Part shown: in pieces, positions 1-10,309 of the stretch
Layout: each line of letters opens with the position of its first letter
Numbering within the stretch: position 1 is the stretch's first letter
Translations under genes and position numbers: made by a program
Notes under the pieces: model-generated
The model's input: the letters and a program-made list of their open reading frames with translations, nothing else
Database searches by the model: none
What the model was told of the DNA's origin: nothing
NCBI GenBank assembly: GCA_028876335.1
Contig: JAGWSG010000232.1
Location: 1 to 42,107 of the forward strand
From: Acidobacteriota bacterium
GTDB lineage: Bacteria > Acidobacteriota > Terriglobia > Terriglobales > Acidobacteriaceae
Reading direction: 5' to 3'
DNA length: 42,107 bases

Positions 1-1
1 C

Positions 2-2431
2 GCGCGTGGATTCAGCGTTGTCCTCTATCAGGACACGTATCACCCCGTCTTTATCGATCAGAAAGACACTGCGATGCAGATGATTCTGCACGGTCATCGC
101 ATTGCGACCAACGGCGACGTGCGCCTGATGCCCACACCCGAGCAGTGGGATCTGGTGGCCAAGCTTGAAAGCACCAAGGCGGACAAGGAACACGGCAGCC
201 TTGTGGCGCGCCTCTCCTATCCCACCTATCACCTGGACTACAGCTTTGAAGTTGCGGCAGAGCCGGGCGGCGTGCGCGTCACCATCAATTTAGACAAGCC
301 GCTGCCAGCGCAACTCGTGGGCCGTGCGGGTTTCAATCTCGAATTTCTGCCGTCGATTTACATGGGCAAAACCTACGCCGTTGATGACAAGACCTTCGGC
401 GTGATTCCTCGCAGTCCGGAAGATGCGATGCACGTTGTGCTGCCTGATCCGGACGAGCCGAAGAAACTGCCCTATCAGGAAGAGTGGGACAAGGAGAAAG
501 GCTACACGCAACCCTATCCCATTGTGACAGGACACAGCATTACGCTTGCTCCGGAAGACAAGCTCTTCCGCGTGAGCGTCAGCTCGGAGACGGCACCGGT
601 CTCGCTCTTCGATGGTCGCGACCGCGCGCAGAACGGCTGGTTCGTTTTGCGTTCGCTCATTCCCGCAGGCAAAACCGCCGGCGCAATCGTCTGGCACATT
701 CAGCCCGTTGACATACCCAATTGGACGCGCCCGCCGATGATTGCGCACTCGCAGGTGGGCTACGCGCCGGACTTTCCCAAGGTCGCCGTCATTGAACTCG
801 ACCGCAACTTTGAAGGGCCGAAAACTGCAAAGGTTCTGCGGCTTGAAGAAGACGGTAGCTACAAGCAGGCCTTCGAGGGGCCCATTACCGCGCCGGAACC
901 GTGGCTGCGTTACCGCTACGCGAAGTTCGATTTCTCTTCCGTCAAACAGCCGGGTCTTTATGCCATTGAGTATGCAGGTGAGCGCACTGCGCTTTTCCCA
1001 ATTGAGAAAGATGTATACAGCAAAACCTGGCAGCCTACACTCAACGGCTTCCTTGCCGTTGAGATGGATCACGTCTCGGTTCGCGACGCGTATCGCTTAT
1101 GGCATGGCGTCTCTCATCTGGACGATGCACGGCAGGCACCACCGAACGAAGAGCATTTTGATGGGTATCGCATGGGGCCGAACACGGACTCCACGTTCAA
1201 ACCGGGCGAGCATATTCCCGGACTCAACGTGGGAGGATGGTTCGACGCGGGCGATTACGACAACATTGCGCCGAGCCAGTACTCAGTCATCGAAAATCTT
1301 TCCATTGCCTGGCGTGAGTTCCACCCCAAGTGGGATGAGCTTTCAGTCGATGAGAAAGCGCGGACAGTTGAAATGCATCGCCCCGATGGCGTGCCCGACG
1401 TTGTGCAACAGGTGAAGCACGGCATCCTGCAGGTACTCGCGCAGGTGCATGTTGTCGGTCATCCGTTCATGGGAATCATTGCGCCGAATCTGCGCCAGTA
1501 CACGCACCTGGGGGATGCGGCTTCCAAGACGGACGGACGAATCTACTCGAGCAAACTCGGCCCAAACGAGATTGATGGCAACTACTCCGGCAAGCCTGAC
1601 GATCGCTGGGCCTTCACTACCAAGCTGCCGTTTCTGCAGTATGGCGCAGCCACCGCTCTGGCTTCTGCGTCAGAAACCCTGAAGGGCTATGACGATGCGC
1701 TCTCTAAAGAGTGTCTGGATACGGCTATACAACTCTTCAACGAAGAGCGTGCGCATCCCACTCCGTTCGCCGGCCGCCGTTTTGGGCCTCCGGGCATGGA
1801 GGAGTTCGTTCAATGGCGCGCTGCGTTGGAACTGATGATTGCCACCAACGGAGGCGAGCCCTACAAGAAGATCTTTCTCGATCTTTATCCAACTGCAGGC
1901 AAGAATTTCCGATTCGTTGGATGGATGGCAGTCTTTGCGTTGCCTTACATGGATGCGAACTTCAAACATCAGTTTGAGGAAAAGGTGAAAGCCTACAAGG
2001 CGGAAGTGGATACAGAGATGGCCAAGACACCCTTTGGTGTTCCGCCCAGCCTAGGCAGTTGGGGTGGCTCAAGCGCAGTGGCCAGCTTTGGCGCAGAGAT
2101 GTATTTCCTGCACCGCGCATTTCCGAAGGTCATCGGGTCCGAGTACACTCTGCGCGCTGCCAATTATCTGCTGGGCACGCATCCTGTTTCGAGCACGTCC
2201 TACATCTCGGCTGTTGGCACCAAGTCCAAGCTCAAGGGTTACGGCAACAACCGTGCAGACGGGGCATTTATCCCAGGCGGCATGATTCCCGGCTACATCA
2301 TCATCAAACCGGACTTTCCCGAGTGCATCGATAACTTTGGCTTCCTCTGGTTTGAAGACGAGTACACCATCAGCGCGGCAGGTGACTGGATCCTGGTAGC
2401 CAACGCAGCCGAGGCAGCTTCAAAGGAATAG
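2..2431 (+). CDS. Glycoside hydrolase family 9 (cellulase-type), 5'-truncated by window edge
   Basis: Secreted endo/exo-glucanase-type enzyme of GH9, expected to cleave beta-1,4-glucans with inversion. The reading frame is open to the left edge without a stop, so the true start and signal peptide lie outside; the ATG at 74 is internal. Residues are counted from that ATG. An N-terminal beta-rich region (to about 220) is followed by a CelD_N-type Ig-like domain (about 223-315, beginning IAHSQVGYAP) and the (alpha/alpha)6 catalytic domain. The GH9 signature GGWFDAGDYDN lies near residue 388 and supplies the catalytic base aspartates; the C-terminal EDEYTISAAGDW near 760 carries the expected acid glutamate. 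It is followed by a strong hairpin. Family assignment is firm; the exact substrate (cellulose, xyloglucan or mixed-linkage glucan) is not determined. Confidence 0.88.
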   Translation, partial: ARGFSVVLYQDTYHPVFIDQKDTAMQMILHGHRIATNGDVRLMPTPEQWDLVAKLESTKADKEHGSLVARLSYPTYHLDYSFEVAAEPGGVRVTINLDKPLPAQLVGRAGFNLEFLPSIYMGKTYAVDDKTFGVIPRSPEDAMHVVLPDPDEPKKLPYQEEWDKEKGYTQPYPIVTGHSITLAPEDKLFRVSVSSETAPVSLFDGRDRAQNGWFVLRSLIPAGKTAGAIVWHIQPVDIPNWTRPPMIAHSQVGYAPDFPKVAVIELDRNFEGPKTAKVLRLEEDGSYKQAFEGPITAPEPWLRYRYAKFDFSSVKQPGLYAIEYAGERTALFPIEKDVYSKTWQPTLNGFLAVEMDHVSVRDAYRLWHGVSHLDDARQAPPNEEHFDGYRMGPNTDSTFKPGEHIPGLNVGGWFDAGDYDNIAPSQYSVIENLSIAWREFHPKWDELSVDEKARTVEMHRPDGVPDVVQQVKHGILQVLAQVHVVGHPFMGIIAPNLRQYTHLGDAASKTDGRIYSSKLGPNEIDGNYSGKPDDRWAFTTKLPFLQYGAATALASASETLKGYDDALSKECLDTAIQLFNEERAHPTPFAGRRFGPPGMEEFVQWRAALELMIATNGGEPYKKIFLDLYPTAGKNFRFVGWMAVFALPYMDANFKHQFEEKVKAYKAEVDTEMAKTPFGVPPSLGSWGGSSAVASFGAEMYFLHRAFPKVIGSEYTLRAANYLLGTHPVSSTSYISAVGTKSKLKGYGNNRADGAFIPGGMIPGYIIIKPDFPECIDNFGFLWFEDEYTISAAGDWILVANAAEAASKE

Positions 2432-2445
2432 CTCTTAAGATTTCT

Positions 2446-2476
2446 CCATCCCCCGTTGTTCTGTAACGGGGGATGG
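2446..2476 (+). terminator. Hairpin terminator after the GH9 gene
   Basis: Perfect 12-bp stem (CCATCCCCCGTT / AACGGGGGATGG) with a 7-nt loop, starting 15 nt after the GH9 stop. The following sequence is only weakly T-rich (TCTGTTCC), so termination may be inefficient. Confidence 0.6.
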
Positions 2477-2672
2477 TCTGTTCCCCTGCGCCTTGGAGCG
2501 GCCGTTTTCTTAAGCTGTTCGTTTCTGAACACTCCATCCTGCTTTCGCACACCCAGACGCGCGACGACGGTCCCTAACTCCTTGAAATCCAAAGCGAACT
2601 GCTCTTTCTCGATGGAACCTTACGTGCTCGCACCTTTGTAAGTATTCGTCTGTCCTCGGGGAGGTTGGTTCG

Positions 2673-5201
2673 ATGAGGGTCTTGCTTCAGGATATTGTCT
2701 ACGGCATGCGCCAGTTGCGCAAAACGCCGGGCTTCACCATCACGGTGCTGCTTACGCTTGCGCTTGGTATCGGCGCCAATGCAGCCATTTTTACGCTGGT
2801 GAATGCGGTCCTGCTGCGCAGTCTGCCTGTGGCGGACCCCTCAACGCTGGTCCGCATCGGTGATACGGACGACTGCTGCGTGAATGGCGGCATCAATGAC
2901 AGCGGTGACTACTCCCTCTTCTCAACGCAAACCTATTACGCCTTCAAGAAGAATCTTCCTGAGTTTCAGGAACTAGCTGCCATGGAGTCGGGCTACGGAT
3001 GGCGTCCTCTCACGGTGCGCCGCGCCGGTCCTCAGGCCATTGCGAAGTCCGTGATGGGCACCTTTGTTTCAGGTAATTATTTTCGCGTCTTTGGTCTTAC
3101 GCCGGCAGCGGGCCGCTTTTTTTTGGATGCGGACGATAAGCAGGGCGCGGCCTACACCGCCGTGATGAGTTACGAGACCTGGCAGCAGGTTTACGATAGC
3201 GATCCCTCAGTCGTGGGCAGTACGTTCTACATGAACACTAAGCCCGTCACCATCATCGGCATTGCGCCAAAGGGCTTTTTCGGCGACCGCATTTCCAGCA
3301 ATCCACCGGAATACTACCTGCCGCTTGAATCAATGGACGATATTATTGGCGCGCCTTACATGCGCGACCCAGAGATTTCCTGGGCGTACGTTATCGGCCG
3401 CATCAAGCCGGGTGTTTCAATCCCCGCATTGCAACAGAAGGTCAGCGGCATTCTGCGTCAGGAGTTCGCAAGCCAGAAGTTGTATCAGGACCCCAAGAAC
3501 AAAAAATCGCTGGCGCGGACGCACGTTAAGCTTACTCCCGGTGGCGGCGGCATCCAGAACATGCAGCAGCAGTACAAGGAGCACTTGCAACTGCTTACCT
3601 GGATTGCCGGCCTTGTATTGCTGGTTGCCTGCGCCAACATTGCCAACCTTATGCTGGTGCGCGGCATGAGCCGCCGTGCTGAGATTTCTGTCCGTTCCGC
3701 GCTCGGTGCTCCGCGGTTGCGCATCATTCGTCAGTTACTTACAGAAAGTGTCTTGTTGGCAACGCTGGGTGGCGCACTTGGGCTCGGCGTCTCCTATCTA
3801 GGCGTACATGCCTTGCTGGTGCTCGCATTCCCCGGTGAGCAGGCAGTGCCCATCAACGCGGCACCTTCACCTCTGGTCGTTGCCTTTTCCTTTGGCCTCG
3901 CGCTCGTTACCGGAATTCTCTTCGGCCTGGCGCCTGCACTCATTGCTGCAAGCACGCAGCCTGCCGAGGTGCTGCGTTCCAACGCTCGCACCACGGCGCA
4001 GGGTGCTTCCATCCTGCAGCGCAGCCTTGTTGTACTGCAGGCGGCGCTCTCACTCGTGCTGCTCGTGGTTGCAGGGCTCTTTACGCAAAGCCTCAACAAG
4101 GCGCAGGGCACCAACATGCACCTTGACGCCACCAATCGCTACATCATTCACATCAACCCGCAGGCGGCCGGCTATTCCACCACGCAGGTGGAGGCGCTCT
4201 ATCGCACCATCGTCGATAACTTCCACGCCATCCCCGGCGTCGTCAAAGTAGGTCTGGCCACGTACACACCCATGGAGCAGAACAACTGGAGTACCGGCAT
4301 AAAGATTCAAGGGCAGGCCGATCCGGACAAAGGCTCTTCATGGGTGAAGGCCACGCCGGAATATTTTGATGCAGTCGGAACGCATGTACTCATGGGGCGC
4401 GGATTCACGCCCGACGACAAACTTTCTGCACCGCCTGTTGCCGTGGTCAATCAGGAGTTCGTGAAGCAGTTCTTCAACGGCAAGAATCCCATCGGCCACC
4501 GTTTTGGAAGCCCCAGCCATGACAGCGAATATGAAATCGTCGGCGTGGTCGAAAACACCACCTACACCAGCGTCTACTGGAAGAACCATGTCATGTACTT
4601 TGTCCCGATGACGCAGCGGCCGAAGATTGAAGATGATCCAATTGAGAAGGACCTCTCCATGTATGCCGGCGCCATTGTGGTGCAAACCGCACGCCCCGTA
4701 CCCGACATGGAAAAGCTCGCCTACTCGACTCTTACGAGCATCAATCCCAACCTGACCATCGCCAAATTTCAGACCTTCCAGCAGCAGATTGACGACAACT
4801 TCACGCAGGAACGTCTCATCGCGCGCCTCACGTCGCTCTTCGGCGTCATTGCTCTTCTGCTTGCTGCCATCGGTCTCTACGGCGTCACGGCCTACACCGT
4901 CGTTCGCCGCACACCGGAAATCGGCATCCGCATGGCGCTTGGTGCAGAGCGTGTACGCGTGATTGGCATGGTCATGCGCGGCGCCATGCTACAGGCGCTG
5001 GTCGGCCTGCTTATAGGCGCGCCCATCGCACTGGTCTGCATTCGCTGGGTCAAGTCGCAGCTTTACGACATTACGTCCGTCGATCCCAGAGTGCTTGCCG
5101 GCGCGATTGCGATTCTTGCCGCAGCCACGGCCATCGCCGGACTCATCCCTGCAAAGCGTGCGGCATCCATTGATCCCGCGCGTGCTCTGCGTACCGAATA
5201 G
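2673..5201 (+). CDS. MacB/FtsX-type ABC transporter permease (acidobacterial duplicated orphan permease type)
   Basis: Inner-membrane permease of the MacB/FtsX superfamily with a duplicated layout and no fused or adjacent ATPase. An N-terminal transmembrane helix (about residues 22-43) follows the family's opening [10 protein letters not shown] periplasmic MacB_PCD domain (about 50-290) is followed by an FtsX domain with several helices (about 305-330, 355-385, 405-428), containing the [12 protein letters not shown] motif; a second periplasmic domain and second FtsX domain (about 716-835) follow, with [14 protein letters not shown] and the terminal PARALRTE. Such proteins are abundant in Acidobacteriota and often sit beside a PadR regulator; none is here. 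A GGGGAGG Shine-Dalgarno supports the ATG at 2673. Substrate is unknown; peptide, lipid or drug efflux or a mechanotransmission role are all possible. Confidence 0.85.
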   Translation: MRVLLQDIVYGMRQLRKTPGFTITVLLTLALGIGANAAIFTLVNAVLLRSLPVADPSTLVRIGDTDDCCVNGGINDSGDYSLFSTQTYYAFKKNLPEFQELAAMESGYGWRPLTVRRAGPQAIAKSVMGTFVSGNYFRVFGLTPAAGRFFLDADDKQGAAYTAVMSYETWQQVYDSDPSVVGSTFYMNTKPVTIIGIAPKGFFGDRISSNPPEYYLPLESMDDIIGAPYMRDPEISWAYVIGRIKPGVSIPALQQKVSGILRQEFASQKLYQDPKNKKSLARTHVKLTPGGGGIQNMQQQYKEHLQLLTWIAGLVLLVACANIANLMLVRGMSRRAEISVRSALGAPRLRIIRQLLTESVLLATLGGALGLGVSYLGVHALLVLAFPGEQAVPINAAPSPLVVAFSFGLALVTGILFGLAPALIAASTQPAEVLRSNARTTAQGASILQRSLVVLQAALSLVLLVVAGLFTQSLNKAQGTNMHLDATNRYIIHINPQAAGYSTTQVEALYRTIVDNFHAIPGVVKVGLATYTPMEQNNWSTGIKIQGQADPDKGSSWVKATPEYFDAVGTHVLMGRGFTPDDKLSAPPVAVVNQEFVKQFFNGKNPIGHRFGSPSHDSEYEIVGVVENTTYTSVYWKNHVMYFVPMTQRPKIEDDPIEKDLSMYAGAIVVQTARPVPDMEKLAYSTLTSINPNLTIAKFQTFQQQIDDNFTQERLIARLTSLFGVIALLLAAIGLYGVTAYTVVRRTPEIGIRMALGAERVRVIGMVMRGAMLQALVGLLIGAPIALVCIRWVKSQLYDITSVDPRVLAGAIAILAAATAIAGLIPAKRAASIDPARALRTE

Positions 5202-5216
5202 CATATTTCGCGCAAT

Positions 5217-5248
5217 AAAAGCGGGCCTCATCCACGAGGCCCGTTTTT
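5217..5248. terminator. Bidirectional intrinsic terminator between convergent genes
   Basis: Perfect 8-bp stem CGGGCCTC / GAGGCCCG (5222-5229 and 5236-5243), flanked by AAAA on the left and TTTTT on the right. It can serve both the permease gene (plus strand) and serB (minus strand), which converge here. Confidence 0.85.
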
Positions 5249-5278
5249 GCTCCAGTCCATACCGCATGCATGCGCAGG

Positions 5279-6523
5279 CTATGAGTGGGGGGCAGCGGCA
5301 TGCAGCGCCAGGTCCCCGTCCCGCAGCCCAATCAGGTAGAGAAGTCCGTCGAGTCCCAACGACGAAATGGACTGCGGCGCGCTCTGCCGCACCAGCGGCT
5401 TGGCGCGGTAGGCAATTCCCATTCCCGCCAGCTTCAGCATCGGGATATCGTTTGCGCCGTCGCCCACTGCTACAACCTGCTCCAACGATATATCTTCCTT
5501 TTGCGCAATCTCCTGCAGCTTGGCAGCCTTGCGTTCGCCATTCATGATGGGAGGGATGACCTTTCCCGTGACTGCGCCATCGGCTATCTCAAGCTGATTG
5601 GCAAACACGTAATCGATGCCCAGCCGCTTCTGCAGGTTCTGCGCAAAAAATGTGAATCCGCCCGAGAGAATTGCCGTTTTGTAGCCGAGCATGCGCAGCG
5701 TCTTCATCAGCCTTTCCGCGCCCTCGGCCAGCGGAATGGAATCGAGAAGGCTGTAGACGCGCTCCTCGGGCAACCCCTTCAGCAGCGCCACACGGCGCGT
5801 AAAGCTTTCGTCGAAGTTCAGTTCGCCGCGCATCGCTGCTTCGGTTATGCGTACCACCTGGTCGCCTACTCCGGCCATCTTGGCAAGTTCATCGATCACT
5901 TCGCCCTGGATCAGCGTTGAGTCCATGTCGAAAGCGAACAGCCGACGGTTGCGACGGAAGATGCTTTCACGCTGAAAGGCAATGTCAATGGAAAGCTCTT
6001 GCGCCGCAGCCAGAAACTCCGCGCGCATCGCAGCCTCTCGTGCCTCGTCACCGCTTACAGCCAGTTCCACACATGCGCCTGCAGAAGGATTCTCCGGCGC
6101 GAGTGGCCCGGACAATCGCTCGATTCTATCCACATTCATTGCGTGTGCAGCCAGAATTGCCGTCACACGCGCCAGGTGCTCTGCGCGCAGTGCGCGTCCC
6201 AGCACTGTAATCACAAAATGCTGATGCTTGAGCCCGCGCAGCCAGTGTTCCAGCGCGTCCGGTGGAACATCGGCAAAGCGTATCTGCAAGTCGAGCGCTG
6301 CGGCCTGTTCGGTCAGTGCTGTTTCCAGTGCGGAACGGCTGCTCTGGTCCTTCACCTGAACCAGAATTCCGAGCGAGAGGGCCTCATGCACCACTGACTG
6401 GCCCACGTCGAGAACAACTATCTCGTGCGCGGCAAGGGCGCCAGTCAGCTCCGCCGTCAAACCAGGGCGATCGTGCCCCGCATAATGAATCAGAAATGTC
6501 TTGCTGCTTCCATTTGCAAACAT
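5279..6523 (-). CDS. serB: Phosphoserine phosphatase with tandem ACT domains
   Basis: Cytoplasmic enzyme of the last step of L-serine synthesis (O-phospho-L-serine to serine plus phosphate). The 414-residue protein has two N-terminal ACT-type regions (about 8-80 and 100-175), which in this family bind serine or related amino acids for feedback control, followed by a HAD phosphatase domain. The nucleophile motif FDMDSTLI places D199 and D201 in the active site; the SGGF motif and the C-terminal GDGANDIPML metal-binding motif are intact. Length and domain order match ACT-SerB proteins of mycobacteria and relatives. It is probably transcribed alone: a hairpin separates it from the GH54 gene upstream, and a TATAGT box lies just before the start. 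Confidence 0.93.
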   Translation of the reverse strand: MFANGSSKTFLIHYAGHDRPGLTAELTGALAAHEIVVLDVGQSVVHEALSLGILVQVKDQSSRSALETALTEQAAALDLQIRFADVPPDALEHWLRGLKHQHFVITVLGRALRAEHLARVTAILAAHAMNVDRIERLSGPLAPENPSAGACVELAVSGDEAREAAMRAEFLAAAQELSIDIAFQRESIFRRNRRLFAFDMDSTLIQGEVIDELAKMAGVGDQVVRITEAAMRGELNFDESFTRRVALLKGLPEERVYSLLDSIPLAEGAERLMKTLRMLGYKTAILSGGFTFFAQNLQKRLGIDYVFANQLEIADGAVTGKVIPPIMNGERKAAKLQEIAQKEDISLEQVVAVGDGANDIPMLKLAGMGIAYRAKPLVRQSAPQSISSLGLDGLLYLIGLRDGDLALHAAAPHS

Positions 6524-6539
6524 GCCACTTACGACTATA

Positions 6540-6567
6540 GAGCACGGACCTTACTCGTTCCGTGCTC
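6540..6567 (-). other. Intergenic hairpin between the GH54 gene and serB
   Basis: Perfect 9-bp inverted repeat GAGCACGGA / TCCGTGCTC around a 10-nt loop. On the minus strand it is followed by TATAGTCG, not a T-run, so it is a weak terminator candidate at best; it may equally be a regulatory hairpin in the serB leader. Confidence 0.4.
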
Positions 6568-6601
6568 CATGCTGAAAGTGCAAGCGCGCCCGCAAAACAC
6601 C

Positions 6602-9600
6602 TTAAGGGCGCTTCGCATACTCATTAGCTGAGCCGGGCGTTGGTATGTGGTCGCTCATTTGCACGCCCTTTGCGTGTGCGTGCTTCAGCGGCGATGTAAG
6701 CGTGATGCCGCTGCCTGCCACTTCCGTCCCCGCCGCATGCGCGTGCGCAAGGGGTTCCTTCACCTCGAGTATCAACTGCCCCCAGCGCCGCACAGACCTG
6801 ATCACGGCTGTTTCCGCATCCACACCGCTTCCAATGGTAACCGTCTCTCCGTCGCGGAAGCCGTACGCATCCACCACGGGGATATCGCGCGTGCCTGCTT
6901 CAGTGGCGGCGTGCGTGGTTGTTCCACCAGCCGTTCCAACGGTTGCAATCGTCGCTGACTCCGAGTTCGCGCCTTCGTCTATCAACACCTGCTGCCCATC
7001 ATGGAAGCCTTCCACATTGGCAACTTTGACATTGTTCGCACCCGCTTCCGACGCCGCAGCCAGGTTCGCTGCAATCTGCTCGACAAAGTCGCTGCAGTTG
7101 CTGTCGGTGTCCGCACCGTCGGGATAACGCCCAGCGCTGGCATTGGCCGCAGTCCCCGCAAAGGCATCCGGTCCGTAATGCGTTGATTCGCCCAGCGCCG
7201 GCGCAAAGCAACCTTCCGCGCCCGTGCCGGATTTGCCCTGGTAGCCTTCACCCGCCCACGGATCGGCCATGCCGCCGTAATTCAGGCTGTCCACCACCAG
7301 ACCCTTCGCATCGCGCAGCACCATGCTGCCTTGCCGGAAGGTTACAGGGAAGCTCTCGAAGGCAACGTCTACCCGGTAGAACACAGGACCGCCGAACCAC
7401 ACGTTTGGTGCAGGGCCTTGATAGCCGGCGGTCTTCACCGCGGCGTCACGTACCACCGCATCGATACTTTGATCTTTGCTCAGCGCCCGATCCAGCGTTA
7501 TGCCCGTGCCCAGTGCCTGCACCGGTTCATTGCTTGAGTGCGCAAATTTGGTTGCGGGCGTAAAGCTGATGCCTGTTCCGCGATCGCTGAAAGGCATGTT
7601 CGCCGCGTGATTGAACTTTAGAGGTTCGGCAAGGTCCAGTCCTGTGCCGGGAACAATCGCTTCTTCACTGGCAATATGCGCTGCGGAGAGCGCGGGCGTG
7701 ATGTCAAAGCCCGTGCCGTTTGGTCCGCGCGTTCCCACTCGGGTAATCGTTACCGTATTCAGGTTTGCCGGCGTTCCAATCACGAGCTTGTCGCCCACTT
7801 CAAATTCGCGCACGTCGCTTACCTTGATGTTCGTATCGCCCACGCGTGCTTCCTTGGCAAGATGAGTCTTCTTTCCCGCCGTGCCCACATGCGTCACGGT
7901 CACGGTTTCAATGCCGTGGCCCACACTGTCGATATCAAGGCGGATCTTATCGCCCACGGAAATGTGCTTCACCTGCAGCACCTTGATGTTTGTGTCACCT
8001 ATGTTCGCGTTGGCTGCCAGATACGACTGCGTACCCTGCTTGCCCACAGCCGTCACCGTGGCCACCTCATACTTCTCTGTGCCAAGACCCACGGAAGGGA
8101 ACTGCGCACCATATCCAAGCGCGATCTTCTCGCCCACTTTAAATCCCGTGTCCTGCGTTACGGGAACGTTCGTCGATCCCGCGGGAATCGTAATCATCGG
8201 TCCGTCTGGCAGCGGCTGCCACAGTGTCGTGTGATTTGTCGCCGCTGTGCCCACGCTTGCAATCTTGCGCGTCTCGGCGTCGGCGCCGGTTCCAATCGTC
8301 ACCGTGTCACCGGTCTTCATGTCCGTCACGTCGCGCACATGGAGAGTCTTGTCGCCCGCTCTTGCAGGCACCACGAGGCCAGAGTTGGAGAGCGCCAGCA
8401 AATAAAACCCACCTGGCTTCAGCCTGGTCCGCGCCGGAATAGTCACCGTGGAGAATATCGCCTGCTGCGCCGGATGCTCCGTCATCGTCCAGTTGGAAAT
8501 GTCCACGCTCTTCTTGCCCGCGTTGTAAAGCTCAATGAAGGAGTTCGTCGGATTGCTCGGCGCACCGGTGCTGATGCGATACTCGTTGATCTTCACCGGG
8601 CTCACGTTGCGCACCTTCTCGGCCTGCATCTCCATCTGCTTGTTGCCACTCGCCGCATTGGTCCACATTGCCTGCCCCACCAGGTCTCCGTTGAAGGGAT
8701 CATCGCCGGAGGTAACGGTGAACGTCGCGCTCACGCTGGCACCTGAAGCAACTTCATCAAACGTCTTTGAAGTCTGCTTCGTATCCACAACCGTCGCCTT
8801 CCACGCGGAGGAGGGAAGGGAAAGACTCAGCATCACATCCTTCGCCGCCGCGCCGGTTGTGTTCTCGAAGGTCACCGTCGTCTCCTGCGATGACTTTGGC
8901 GTGAACGTCTGCAATCCAGTCGGCTCGTTCTTCGCCGTTGCTGGAGCCACGCTCACGGGCGCTACTTCATACTTCGCGGCCACAACGTTCGCATGCACAA
9001 GCTGGTCGGTCGCATCCGTGGGGAAGGTCCCCGCCGCTGTCATTGCGCCCTCATAAAAAGTTCCTTGCGAACCATTGCTGTTGTCGCCGCCATTGCCCAG
9101 CAGGATCGCGCCTTGCTTGCGCATCGGGTCGTACGTTGCATTCACGCGCGGCCCCGTGAACATTACCTTCAGGTCGCCTTGTTGCGCATCGCCGCCCATT
9201 GACGTCCAATGATGCGGCTCGCCTTTGGCAATCGCCGTCACAAACCGCCAGTCAAGGCTTGGCAGGTTCGGACAGCCCTTTGTGCCGTCGGTATTCACGC
9301 AGCCCACCAGATTGTTTTCCTGGTCGGTCATAATCCACGGGCCGTTGCCTGCACCGCTGAACCACGGCGTTGCATTGCCAAAATAGGCTGTCTCCATGGT
9401 GCCGTTGTCGTCGTCGCGGCTGTCGGTCTCCGCATTGCCGTAGTCAAAGCAGCATCCGTTGTTGAAGTGGTGTCCATTCACCACCCAGTACTGCCCCTCG
9501 GCCTGGTCGTCCACCGCGGTGCCGCGCGGGTCATCGTTGCGCAATCCCATGCCCGGCTCAATAAACACGCCGTACACCTTGTGGCCCATCACGGTGAGCG

Positions 9601-10078
9601 GAGCCATATCCGCGACAGGCAGGTTGTTATATCCACCCAGTGCGCCGCCGTTAAAACCGCCGCGCGGTGCCTGGGTCAGGTCATTGTGCTTCGGAGACTG
9701 GTCATAGATCGTCGTAATCCAGCAATAGGTGTTTGCGCAGAACTTGTCCTGCGCTGCCGCATCTGCGTACCCGCCAGCGTCGCCCGCGCTCGGCTGCACC
9801 ACACCAATGTCCAGCTTCTTTCCATCCGACTGCCGCAACACCTGGTACAGCGGTCCGTTGTACCCCGCGTAGAGAGCACGTGTAGTGCTGTGCGCCGCCA
9901 CACATGGCGCGCCCGCTGCCGCGTAGATATCGCATGGTCCCTGCGGTCTTGCAGACGCACTGTCCGCCCCCGCACCATTCGTCGCAGCCATCGCCGCCGG
10001 CGAACTCATCGCCATACCCACTGCAAACAAGGCCAGCACAAACATTCCCGCAAACCGCAATCCTGTCTTCATTTCCAT
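6602..10078 (-). CDS. Secreted alpha-L-arabinofuranosidase (GH54) with NEW3-like, lamin-tail and repeat domains
   Basis: Large extracellular enzyme expected to release arabinofuranose from hemicellulose or pectin side chains. I place the start at 10078 (MEMKTGLRF), giving a clear signal peptide (about 1-33); an in-frame ATG at 10159 would add 27 unrelated residues. The GH54 catalytic domain spans about 47-374 and opens with GPCDIYAAAG; DQEN (E254) and GGDNSN (D332) correspond to the nucleophile and acid/base glutamate/aspartate of AbfB enzymes. An NEW3-like beta domain (about 385-465) follows. A lamin-tail domain starts near 495 (VKINEYRIS) but is split: repeat blocks occupy about 572-885 and 1003-1140, between lamin-tail segments. 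Repeats share IGxGAxxET...VGTAG...GTGITL..PLxxAHA. The fungal-type arabinose-binding CBM42 is not seen. The gene is divergent from the antiporter gene. Confidence 0.85.
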   Translation of the reverse strand: MEMKTGLRFAGMFVLALFAVGMAMSSPAAMAATNGAGADSASARPQGPCDIYAAAGAPCVAAHSTTRALYAGYNGPLYQVLRQSDGKKLDIGVVQPSAGDAGGYADAAAQDKFCANTYCWITTIYDQSPKHNDLTQAPRGGFNGGALGGYNNLPVADMAPLTVMGHKVYGVFIEPGMGLRNDDPRGTAVDDQAEGQYWVVNGHHFNNGCCFDYGNAETDSRDDDNGTMETAYFGNATPWFSGAGNGPWIMTDQENNLVGCVNTDGTKGCPNLPSLDWRFVTAIAKGEPHHWTSMGGDAQQGDLKVMFTGPRVNATYDPMRKQGAILLGNGGDNSNGSQGTFYEGAMTAAGTFPTDATDQLVHANVVAAKYEVAPVSVAPATAKNEPTGLQTFTPKSSQETTVTFENTTGAAAKDVMLSLSLPSSAWKATVVDTKQTSKTFDEVASGASVSATFTVTSGDDPFNGDLVGQAMWTNAASGNKQMEMQAEKVRNVSPVKINEYRISTGAPSNPTNSFIELYNAGKKSVDISNWTMTEHPAQQAIFSTVTIPARTRLKPGGFYLLALSNSGLVVPARAGDKTLHVRDVTDMKTGDTVTIGTGADAETRKIASVGTAATNHTTLWQPLPDGPMITIPAGSTNVPVTQDTGFKVGEKIALGYGAQFPSVGLGTEKYEVATVTAVGKQGTQSYLAANANIGDTNIKVLQVKHISVGDKIRLDIDSVGHGIETVTVTHVGTAGKKTHLAKEARVGDTNIKVSDVREFEVGDKLVIGTPANLNTVTITRVGTRGPNGTGFDITPALSAAHIASEEAIVPGTGLDLAEPLKFNHAANMPFSDRGTGISFTPATKFAHSSNEPVQALGTGITLDRALSKDQSIDAVVRDAAVKTAGYQGPAPNVWFGGPVFYRVDVAFESFPVTFRQGSMVLRDAKGLVVDSLNYGGMADPWAGEGYQGKSGTGAEGCFAPALGESTHYGPDAFAGTAANASAGRYPDGADTDSNCSDFVEQIAANLAAASEAGANNVKVANVEGFHDGQQVLIDEGANSESATIATVGTAGGTTTHAATEAGTRDIPVVDAYGFRDGETVTIGSGVDAETAVIRSVRRWGQLILEVKEPLAHAHAAGTEVAGSGITLTSPLKHAHAKGVQMSDHIPTPGSANEYAKRP

Positions 10079-10309
10079 CTCAATTCTTTTGTTGGTGGTT
10101 TTCGAATGCGTAAGGCATGCTTCAAGCTGTTTGCCATTACAGGGCCGGAATTCGTTCAAAATTTCGTCGAGAATACGTATACCACCCTGCGCATTACTCC
10201 TTCCAGCGTCTTCCTTGCTTCCGTTCTGAATGCCTATTTCCAGGCCCCCTCAACGGCTGAACAAAAGCCTCCCCTCGTGTTGTATGTTCTATGAAGCGCT
10301 GGAGCCGGA

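Noticed and set aside
6540-6567. Intrinsic terminator for the GH54 gene
   Set aside because: The stem is strong, but no T-run follows on the minus strand; kept only as an unassigned hairpin.
7676-8746. Long His/Arg-rich open frame antisense to the GH54 gene
   Set aside because: It mirrors the Gly/Thr/Val-rich repeats of the real gene; no start signal or recognisable domain.
6640-9000. Repeated sequence that might be a CRISPR array or DNA satellite
   Set aside because: The periodicity is at protein level inside the GH54 gene, units vary in length and sequence, and no spacer/repeat alternation exists.
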